From Sarcocystis neurona (Eukaryota; Apicomplexa; Conoidasida; Eucoccidiorida; Sarcocystidae), in the NCBI GenBank assembly GCA_000727475.1, contig KL647302.1, positions 2,767,877 through 2,831,876 on the forward strand: DNA of 64,000 bases, given 5' to 3'. Of the stretch, positions 55,801-64,000 are shown piece after piece. The notes under the pieces were generated by a model that had not been told where the DNA came from, did not search any database, and saw only the letters and a program-made list of their open reading frames with translations. Both the position numbers and the translations under genes were made by a program. The first letter of the stretch is position 1; each line of letters starts with the position of its first letter.

Positions 55801-58800
55801 GCGGCGGGGGCAGCGCGTCGTCCCCAGCGAGCAGCAGCGCGAGAAGCACGACGACTCTGAGCCAAAAGCGACAGCAGCAGCAACGTCAGCGGCCGGGGCT
55901 CCTGCTGCAGCGCGGAGGAGGAGACTCGGCGTCGCTGCAGACGCAGCAGCAGGGGAAGCGCGGACGACGCCGCGGCGGAGGAGGGGGGAGCCGAGGCAGC
56001 AGCAGGAGCTGCTGCGGCTGCTGCCGCCTGAGAAGAAAAGGGAAGAAACGCAAAGCCAGCAGTCGGTCGCGCTCTGCAGCAGCCCGCAGGCAGCAGAGAC
56101 GTCGAAGAAGAAAGAAGCAGCTCAAGTATCAGCTCGTGCATAAATTTCATGACCGGCTGCCGTGGTGGGTGGCGCGGCTCATCGTCTACACCGATGCCGC
56201 CCTGGAGAACTGCCGACGCAGACGCCGTCTCATGCAGAGGGCCACCTGGCGCTCGAAGGTCCCCATGCCCGTCCGCGACCTCCTCGGCCTTTTCACAGAC
56301 GAAAAAATTGAGACGTGGTATATTCAGTGGCTCAACGCGTTCAACGCGAAGTACTACCCCAGGGTTGCCTGGCTGCTGCTGCTGCTCTGTGTCCACGCGA
56401 CGGTCTTCCACGGCGTCTTCCGCGCCCGCAGCTTCGTCGAAAACTTCCACATTTGCCGATCCGTCATCCAGGTAGGGAAGTCAAGAGGGACCCCTCCTCT
56501 GCCCGTAGTGTGTACGTATCGGTGTGAAAGTGTGTGGGGGGGTAGGCGGGGTGGCTGTGCGCGGGTCTGCTGGTGTGGATGTAGTGCATGGAGACGGCGG
56601 ACACCGGACAGAGGGGGCCGCAACAGACAGAGAAGAGGCGGGGAAAAAAAGGGGGGACAACAAGAGGAAGAGAAGAGGGGAAGTCGGAAGGAAAGCGGCA
56701 GTGCCCGTTGCCTCGTCTGAGGCCGACAAACACATGCAGCCGCAGAGGCAGGAGCAGCCGCAGAGGCAGCAGCAGCCGCAGAGGCAGCAGCAGCGGCAAA
56801 GGCAGCAGCAGCGGCAAAGGCAGCAGCAGCGGTAGAGGCAGCAGCAGCGGTAGAGGCAGCAGCAGCGGTAGAGGCAGCAGCGGGAGTGGCTGCCAGAGCA
56901 TCAGCAGCAGCAGCTGCAGAAGCGGAGAGGCGGAATGTGGGGAGAACAGGAAGGAAGAGGAGGAGCGGCGAAAGAGAGCAGCAGAGAAGAAGCGGGGGAC
57001 ATTGATGTAGAAGAGCGATGCGCGCGCGCGCAGCAGCAGAGAGAAGCCCGTGTGCGTGTGGGGAGACGAAAGTAGGAGAGAGGAAGGACTTTGCATGCAG
57101 AGGAGAACTTCGTCTCTTCTTCGCAAAGCGAGAACTTCTTGCTGCCCTTTTTTTCTCCGTGTGTGACTCTCTCCGTGGAAGTCCTTCGAGCCCAACCAGC
57201 AGAGCTGCTTCCTGCGTCTGTATTCTCGCCCCCTCTATTTCCACGGGGGCTCGGGCAGAGCGCTCGGCTACGTCTCGTATATCCATATACACGTCCATAC
57301 ATATATGTAGGGGGGTATATATACGTATAGAAGGCGCTCTCGTCTACCTCCTCCTCGTATATACATATATTCGTCCACATATTTATATATGGACCTACAG
57401 ACATGCATGGCTGTGTATGGATTTATATGGTGGATACGCTTGTATCTAGATAAGGCACTCGTCTAACTCTTCATATATATATGTGGCTGCATATATGTGT
57501 GTATATGTGTGTATACAGATAAATATAGATACATGTATATATGTGTGTGTGAAGCCCTGGTCTTACTTGGGAGGCACACATATACGTACTTCCATATATA
57601 TTATGTGTGTGTATACGTGCGTATAGATTATGTATGTAGGTATCCCTTGTATATGTATATATATACATATGGGGGAGAGATACGTATACACAGACGGATA
57701 TAGACGGGGAGGACTGGCTGTCATGATGAATTTGTACGTCTCCATCGATTTCGGCAGGAGGGGGGGGGGAGAAATCCAGAAAGAGAAAAGCAGGGGGGAC
57801 AGGTCTACACTCTCTTATGGATGCGTATATGTGTATATATGTGTGTGTAGGAGGGCTTCAGTATGTTGCTGCTGCTGCGTAGATCTGCGTCGTGCTGCAC
57901 GTGTGCGCCTCCCCACACATCAAAGACGCCCCCACCCAGGGACCTGCATGCGTTAAATTGTTATCTATTCCGTTCTCTGTCTATCGGTGTGGCTGGGTCT
58001 GCTTTTCTCTATAAATATGTGTGTTTCTATTTCCCTCTATATATTGTCGTCCCTCGCTTTCTCCATGAAAATAGATGCATGCATATATATCTTCCTCTCC
58101 CTCTCTCACTATACATATATATATGTGTCTATATATATATGTATACGAATATATATATGTCTACATGTACGCTAGAGATGCAGCCGTACATATACATATA
58201 TGTAGATGTCTGTAGTGAATATCCATATGAAGACGATTCTACATCTATTGGTATACATCAACATATATGTGTTATATATATATAAGTGAATCTTTACTCA
58301 CCAATCTCTGTATATCTATATATATATATGTCTATATCTATCTATATCTATATCTATCTATGCCCATCTATCTATATCTATCTATATCTGTCTATATATC
58401 TATCTATATATCTACCTATATTTCTATCTATATACGTATCTATCTATATATCTATCTACCTATCTATCTATCTACCTATCTATCTATGTATCTGTCTATA
58501 TATCTATCTATATCTATCTATCTCTGTCTATATATCTATCTATATATCTACCTATATATCTACCTATATATCTATCTATCTATGTATCTATCTATCTATG
58601 TATGTATCTATCTATCTCTGTCTCTATATATGATAGACGTGTATATATGTGTGTGTATAGTAATATACATGTGTATGTGTGTGTCTCCGTCTCTCTGTGT
58701 CTCCGTGTCTCCGTGTCTCTCTATACGAATATATATATGTACGTGTATGTATAGATATAGATATATCTCTATCTATCTATGTATCTATCTATCTGTCTAT

Positions 58801-59607
58801 ATACCTATCTATATATCTATCTATCTATACATCTATGTATTTATCTGTCTATTGATGGTGCTGCTGCCTTTTGTTCGATTTCCTGTTTTTCGGGCATCCT
58901 CTCCCTTCTGTCCCCCCCTCTGTGTTGAGGCCCCCTTCCCTGTTTCTCGTCTGCTGCTGTGTGCATGCGCCTGCTGCGTGCTGTTCTTCGCGTCGAGGAC
59001 TGCGCTGCCTCGGTCCGCCTCCGCGGAAACGCACCGTCTCCCCGTCTGTTTGACCCGCCGTCTCCGTCTCCCGGCGGCCACCTGCCTGCTCTTCCCGCCT
59101 TCTGTTGCTGCAGGCCTCTGCGCTTGGCGAAAAGGGATTTCTGCTGCTGCTGGTCCTGCGCTTCGCCTCGCAGCCGCTGCTGTCGTTTCTGCTCCTGCTG
59201 CCCCTCCTGCGCCACGTCGGCTCAAAATTTGTCGACTGCATGTATTTCCTCGCTTGCAGAGGTCCACCCACCGCTCCTCCCAAAAGCTACAAGTTCTACC
59301 GCTGGATTCTTGCCCTCACGCTTCTCCAGTACGCGACACCCACGCGTATATCATCCACCTACACATATATACAGAAAAAGAAAGTCAGACGAGAAAGCCG
59401 CACATACATATATATATATATTTGCAGATATATATATGTGGAGACTGAGAGACAGAGAGAGCGGTACATATATATATATATATATGTATATGTATCTTTT
59501 GTACGTATATATAGATAGAGAGGGAGTGAGATAGAGGAAGCCGTGTATATGTGTATATATATAAATGGATGGATATGGATACAGAGAGGGCGAGAGAGAG
59601 CTGCACA

Positions 59608-59638
<31 letters not shown>

Positions 59639-62600
59639 TGAGAGAGACGGTGCTGCTGCTGGGACTGCTGCGTCAGTCCGCCTGCGCAGTCTTCTTTTCG
59701 TTTTCTTGGTCTGCTGCTTGTTCTGGCGTTTCGCAGCTGCTGCTACTACTGCAGCAGTTGGTCCCCTCGCTTCTGCTGCTGCTGCTGCTGCCTCGCTTTC
59801 TTGTCTAGTCTGCTGCCTTGCCGCTTCTCTTCCCTCCTCTGCCCTGTGCGGCTCCTGCTGCCTGCTGCTGTTTCTCCACCTGCTGCTCCTGCATTCCGTC
59901 TGCCTCGTCTGCGCTGCTGCTGCTCCGCCTGCACGTCTTCCGCTGTTGCTGCTGCAGTGCTGCTGCAGTTGCTGCTGCTGTCCCCGTGTTGCTGCTGCTG
60001 CTGTTGGTGCTGCAGCGGCTACAAGAGAGTGGTGCAGTTGGTCCCTTTTGCCCTTCCTTTCGCAAGTTTTCTCTTTCTCCGTGATATCGGCTCTGCCCCT
60101 TTCCCCCCGTCCTTTTCCCTCGCCTCTTTTCTTCCGTCGTCCTCTCCGTGTCTCTTTGTGCTGCTGTCACCCCCGCCCCCTCCCGTCTCTTCTGTCCCTC
60201 TCTGTTTTCCGCCCGCTCGCCTTCCCCGTCCGTTCCTTCTTTTCCGCTCCCCTGTTTCCCCTCCTCCTCTTCCTCGTCGTCGCGCTGTTGCTGCTGCTGC
60301 TGCTCTGGCGCGCACGGCTGCTTCGTCGCTGCCCCTGCGCAAGAGTGTGGGGTCCAAATAGAGGGCCCGGGGCCCGCAGCAACTGCGTTTCTTCGTTCGT
60401 TTCCGCGATTTCTCCCCCTCCTTTGCTCCCCTGCTGTGCCCCTCCCCTCCGGCAGATTCGCCTACGCGGTCTTCGACAACACGTGGCACCTCTTCATCGG
60501 CGGGTCGGAGAGGGGGACCATCAACCCGCTGACGCTCATCCCTGCATGCGCAAGCATCGAGGTGGTTATGATACAGACCTGCGTGCTGCTGGTGGTTCGC
60601 GCGCCTACCGTCCTCGTGCTCTACGTGGTGTACTTCATAGCCTACCTGCTGCTCTTCTTCCTCGCGCTGCCCTCTGCCACGCGGCAGCTGCATCTCTTTC
60701 TTGTCGGCCTCGCCTCCTGGTGCTTCGTCTGCCTCAGCGGCCAGCTCTTCTACACGAGGTAACCACCAGCAGCAAAGCAGCCCCTCCCCACGTCAGCCGC
60801 AGAGAAAACGATACCGGGGGAGAGGGGGGGGGGGACGGGGAAGGGGGGACGGGGTCGACGCGCAGAGATACATATACGCAGGTCTACATATATATAGTTC
60901 CATATATATATATATATGTGTGTGTGTGTGAATGTAGGTAGACGTGGGTGTGTATCTGTGTATGTCTGTGTATGCGTGTATATCTGTGTATGCGTATATA
61001 TCTGTGTATGCGTATATATATATATATTTGTATGTGTTTATATGTGTGTATATGTGTGTATATATTATGGTATACTTGTGTATATCTGTGTGTGTCTGTG
61101 TATATCTATCTATGCGTGTATATACATATATATATTTGTATGTGTTTGTATATATGTCTCTATATTAGGGTGTATCTGTGTATATCTGTGTATGGGTGTA
61201 TATATATATATGTGTATGTGTTTATATGTGTGTATACGTCGGAAGATATGCGTATTTGTGTGTATGTGTATGTGTCCATACGTGTACATATGTGTGTAGA
61301 CGTGGGGGTATATATCTGCGTATATATGTGTCCACGTGTATATATATATGTATGTTGCGTATCTATTTGTGTGTACGTGTGCATGTATCTGTATATATAT
61401 ATGTATATATATATGTGTCTGACGTGGGTATATATCTGTGTATATATGTGTCCACGTGTATATATATTTTTATATTGCGTATTTATTTGTGTGTACGGTT
61501 GTGTATATATGTATATATGTCCGTTAATATATATGTGTCTGACGTGGGTATACATGTGTGGATATGTGTGTTTATACATGTATACATATATGTGTGTGTC
61601 TGTGTGGGTTTGCGTGTGTATATGTGAATGCATGCATGTGTATGTATGTGTAGAGGTGGTGGGTATACGTGTCTATATCTGTACGTCTGTGTCTGTATAC
61701 GGGGGTACCGGTGTGTGTATATATGTCTGGAATACACATGTATATATATGTAGACACGTGTCTATACACGTGTGTATATGTGTATGTGTATGTGTGTCTC
61801 CCCATGGGTGTAGAGAGTTTCTATTCATCTTTGTATGTCCCGATTTGTATCTCCTTGAAGAGTAGCCATACATATCTCTCTATATATGTCGTATATACAC
61901 ATATATGCTGGGACACACATATATACATGTATATATATATGTGCGCCTCGCGAGAATGCGAGAGAATTGGATAGGGACGGATTTTCTGCTGCGGGTGGAA
62001 ATCTCGTGACGAACCCGTGAATGTCGATACCCCCAAATTTCTTCAAATATAAATATGCGCATCTGTGTGTGTATGTTTTTGCATGCGTGTGTGTGTGTCT
62101 GTGTCTCCTCCTCTCCTATATATGCGTGTGTGTGTATGTACGTATACCCATGAACATATACGTATTTGCATGTACACACACACACACACATATAGTAGGT
62201 GTGTATATCTCTCTACGTATGTGGAAAGGGTACATACATGCATGTATAGAGGTTCGCTGGGCACCACCACGGGACAGGAGACAGCAGGAAAAGACACGGC
62301 GCTTGCTGCCCTCTGCTGCTCGTTGAGAAGCCTGCAAGCACCTGCGTCCAGGTGGGTTCCGCCTCTCGCTCGTCCCGGCAGCAGCGAGACGCGGGAGGAG
62401 ACGGCGAGACACACGCACACGCACACAGCGAGACAACGAGGCGGGAAGGGCGGCGAACAGCCAGACACACGACGATGGCCCCACGCACGTACACACGCAA
62501 GACGGGAGACACACACGGAGACGGAGACGCCGAGGGCGAGACACGGAGACACGGCGAGATGGCGAGACAGATGGAGGGACACGTTTTGGGGGGGGTGTCT

Positions 62601-63161
62601 TGCTGGTGATTCGTGAGGCAGACGCAGCAGTGCATGCGTGGGGGGCATGCAGCAGAAGAAACTGCTGTCGTTCGGTGTATGTGCGTGCGGGTGTGGGGGG
62701 GTGTGTGGGTCGGTCCGCATGCGCGCTGCCCCACGCCTTTGTGTGGAGAAGAAAATATATTCTGCACAAATGACACGGCTGCCCGTGTGTGGAGACGTCC
62801 CGCGGAAGCGCTGCCGTGGGAATTATGCTGCGGCGGGGGGGCGCCGCCGCCACCGTGTCGTCAGCGGCCGAGAGCACTGCTGCTTGTGTACAAGTGGGTG
62901 TGGGGTCTGCGCGCTGCTGCTGCTGCTGGTGCGATGTTCAGAGCGTTTGAAATAAACCGTCGGCGCCTTTTCTGCAAGTACGTGCTGCCGTATCTGTTCT
63001 ACCTGGAGGAAATTGCGGGGATTTTGTATTCGACGTCCCAGGGCGAATACCCGAGCGATGAGATGCTCAGCGACGAAGAAGATGGAGACGAAGTAGAGGA
63101 AGGGGACGAAGCCGACGAAGCAGAAGAAGAAGTCGCTTCTGCGTCCTTCTATCCGTTCTAG
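43855..63161 (+). CDS. Giant gene: polytopic membrane protein with a very long homopolymer-rich insert
   Basis: Exon 1 starts at ATG 43855 (MGLASPMPLCSNTFVPRG) and stays open in one frame to 55860. About six hydrophobic segments lie at residues 40-58, 113-136, 147-167, 172-188, 190-215 and 224-252 (AVAVALLDLALYVLVG, YIIPALLVSNIATIFYMQLL). Some 3,700 residues of Ala, Gln, Ser and Arg runs follow, with islands of complex sequence (AKLMKYHRRWYFQQLQHF, DRLPSFLQKTSLVGG). The frame then changes between about 55.3 and 55.9 kb by an unseen intron or a frameshift. Exon 2 ends at 56471 (LGLFTDEKIETWYIQWLNAF, donor CAG|GTAGGG). Exons 59114-59328, 60456-60758 and 62942-63161 follow with phases 0, 2 and 2 all agreeing. 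They add about six more membrane segments (LYVVYFIAYLLLFFLALP) and a cytosolic EINRRRLFCKYVLPYLFY, then an acidic tail ending ASASFYPF and stop. Function unknown. Confidence 0.65.
46378..46472 (+). repeat. 24-bp tandem repeat inside the giant frame
   Basis: The unit GGGCTGCGGAGAAGCAGCAG plus GAGC is repeated about three to four times. The 24-bp period keeps the frame and gives an eight-residue repeat (SGLRRSSR). Read one base later it gives AEKQQERA, a helical repeat. Confidence 0.8.
53024..53157 (+). repeat. 33-bp tandem repeat inside the giant frame
   Basis: Four units of 33 bp (GCAGCAGCAGGAGGAAGACC followed by a CGCAGCAGAAACA-type end). The period keeps the frame and gives AAGGRPAAETA repeats. 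An alternative frame gives QQQEEDPQQKQ repeats. Confidence 0.85.
57270..57850. repeat. TATATG/TGTG low-complexity tract
   Basis: Interspersed TATATATG, GTGTGTATA and ATACATAT sequence, open in several frames but giving only Tyr/Ile/Val/Cys low complexity. Intronic. Confidence 0.85.
58090..58858. repeat. TATC tetranucleotide microsatellite
   Basis: A long, nearly continuous array of TATC with TATA, TACC and TGTC variants from about 58290 to 58640 and again from 58740 to 58855, flanked by TA/TG repeats. Intronic in the giant gene. Confidence 0.9.
59370..59645. repeat. TA/GAGA microsatellite block
   Basis: Blocks of (TA)n alternating with GAGAGA and GTATATAT, directly downstream of the 59328 donor in an intron of the giant gene. 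Confidence 0.85.
60885..62240. repeat. TGTGTATATA / CACACA low-complexity tract
   Basis: About 1.3 kb of TG/TA-rich sequence with a loose 12-40 bp periodicity (GTGTATATCTGTGTATGCG-like units recur at 60950-61330). At 61270-61560 a longer unit of about 130 bp repeats, ending CCACGTGTATATATA, together with a CTGACGTGGGTATA motif. It lies in the last intron of the giant gene. Confidence 0.85.
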
Positions 63162-64000
63162 CAGTCGCAGGTTATGACGACGCCGTCCCGCAGCGCGTCG
63201 CGGCTGCCGTGCAGCAGCAGCAGCGGCTGAGGATCACCGGCGGCCCGCCAGAGACACGGCAGCAACAGCAGCAGGAGAAGACGACGGCGCAGCGGACGGG
63301 GCCTCGGCAGGAGCTGGACCCCCTGAAGAGACAGCAAAGGCAGCAGCAGGAGCCCTGCTGCGGAGAACGCTGCGTAGCGGAGAAGACACCGCGCGGCAGC
63401 AGCCGAACGAGACGCGCGAGCAGCGCGACAGCAGCAGAGCAGGAGCGCAGGACGGAAAAGAGAGGAACAGGAAGAGAAGGAGAAGGAGTAGAGGGGAGAG
63501 GATTCCCGCAGAGGAGAAGAAGAAGACGTCGGAGCCTTGGGACCGGCAGCAGAAGAGACGGGAGCAGCGGCATAGACACGTAGAAGTGAGAAGAAAGTGC
63601 TGCAGCGGCTCTTGAAGTCGAGCAGCACGACACATGCTGCTCCCCTCTTTCCAGTTGTCCACTTGTTCTCTTCCTTTTCGTTTTGAGGCGTCGTTTGCTG
63701 TTATTTCGAAACTGACGGCAGGCGTCCGCCGCATCACGGCGTTGCAGGGTGCTGCCAGGGAGTGATGAAGACTGCGAAGGAGAGGAGGTCGTCGTGCGGT
63801 GGGCTGCAGCAGCGCCAGCACAGAGGGACGTTGCTGGGAGGGCGGGGGAATCGTCTCCCCTTTCAATTCTCTGTCTACGGGGCTCCACATATATATGTGT
63901 GTGGATGGCTTTGCCTGCGGGCATGTTGTAGGGGGGGAGTCTATCGGCGGAGATCTGCATATATGCCGTGTATATGGACACCTACCTCTACTAGCGTCCC
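63162..64000. other. 3' flank of the giant gene
   Basis: CAG/GCAGCA-rich sequence to about 63600, then mixed sequence. Open frames on both strands here are CAG-driven and lack splice support. The plus frame at 63209-63583 (Gln/Arg-rich) could be untranslated region or an exon of something else; I do not call it. Confidence 0.4.

Larger units (their letters stand above)
56472..59113 (+). other. Large intron of the giant gene, filled with repeats
   Basis: The intron runs from donor CAG|GTAGGG to acceptor TTGCTGCAG. It holds a 24-bp-period CAG/AGG repeat at about 56735-56890 and TA/TG/TATC microsatellites from 57270 to 58860. No coding exon is convincing inside it. Its 2.6 kb length comes almost entirely from simple sequence. 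Confidence 0.6.

Noticed and set aside
54423..56450. 675-codon minus-strand open frame
   Set aside because: Antisense of the CAG/AGC-rich giant exon and the membrane-domain exon, giving Ser/Ala/Cys runs only.
58267..59448. 393-codon plus frame across the TATC array
   Set aside because: Most of it is Tyr/Leu/Ile/Ser repeat translation of TATC; only the part from 59114 is a supported exon, and that is in another frame.
60948..61865. 305-codon plus frame in the TG/TA tract
   Set aside because: Val/Cys/Tyr/Ile low complexity from TG/TA repeats, located in an intron.
56250..63161. Adenylyl or guanylyl cyclase, or phosphodiesterase identity for the giant gene
   Set aside because: The 6-TM layout and the EINRRRLF helix after the last segment suggested it, but no catalytic motif follows and the frame ends in an acidic tail.
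1..64000. CRISPR arrays, insertion sequences, telomere-type TTTAGGG arrays, retroelement domains
   Set aside because: No spaced direct-repeat arrays, transposase or reverse-transcriptase motifs, terminal inverted repeats or telomeric heptamer arrays were seen.

Overview
This window is nuclear DNA of a eukaryote, most likely an eimeriid coccidian (Eimeria-like; Cyclospora or Cystoisospora are alternatives). The evidence is spliced genes with canonical GT..AG introns, very dense CAG/GCA/AGC trinucleotide runs that encode long Ala, Gln and Ser tracts, and many TA/TG and TATC microsatellites inside introns and between genes. I see no bacterial operons, no CRISPR array and no convincing tRNA or rRNA gene. 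The organism call is inference from composition and gene style; no gene was matched to a named homologue.

Layout. From 1 to about 29 kb the DNA is mostly repeat-poor and carries modest genes in many small exons: a 5'-truncated plus gene ending at 2992; a Cys-containing terminal exon at 5521-5718; a three-exon minus gene at 5821-6590; an interleaved cluster at 6.8-10.6 kb (a plus gene plus minus coiled-coil and two-exon genes); a three-exon plus gene at 10985-16301 whose product starts with an N-myristoylation signal; exons at 16.6-18.3 kb; a single-exon gene at 19783-21333; and a long plus gene whose exons run from about 22.2 kb to a stop at 29169. From about 29 kb the sequence becomes CAG-rich: a 1275-codon open frame at 29698-33525, a four-exon plus gene at 34540-35688, small exons at 36-39.5 kb, a plus gene for a Cys-rich, probably secreted protein at about 39.4-42.9 kb, and then a giant plus gene from 43855 to 63161.

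The giant gene is the most unusual object. It encodes about six N-terminal membrane segments, then thousands of residues of low-complexity Ala/Gln/Ser/Arg sequence in one 4001-codon open frame, then a second set of about six membrane segments spread over four exons whose splice phases agree at three junctions, and an acidic tail. The two 6-TM halves recall the topology of membrane nucleotide cyclases, but no catalytic domain is visible, so I leave it as an unassigned polytopic membrane protein.

Most reliable models, by phase-consistent splicing and clean stops: 10985-16301, 26115-29169 (its last six exons), 34540-35688, the 42085-42866 exons, 8947-9591 minus, 5821-6590 minus, 19783-21333 and 37898-38098 minus. 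Many exons are shorter than 60 codons and were found by reading all frames next to splice signals; their exact ends are proposals. Function is unknown for nearly all genes, and I have not forced names on them.
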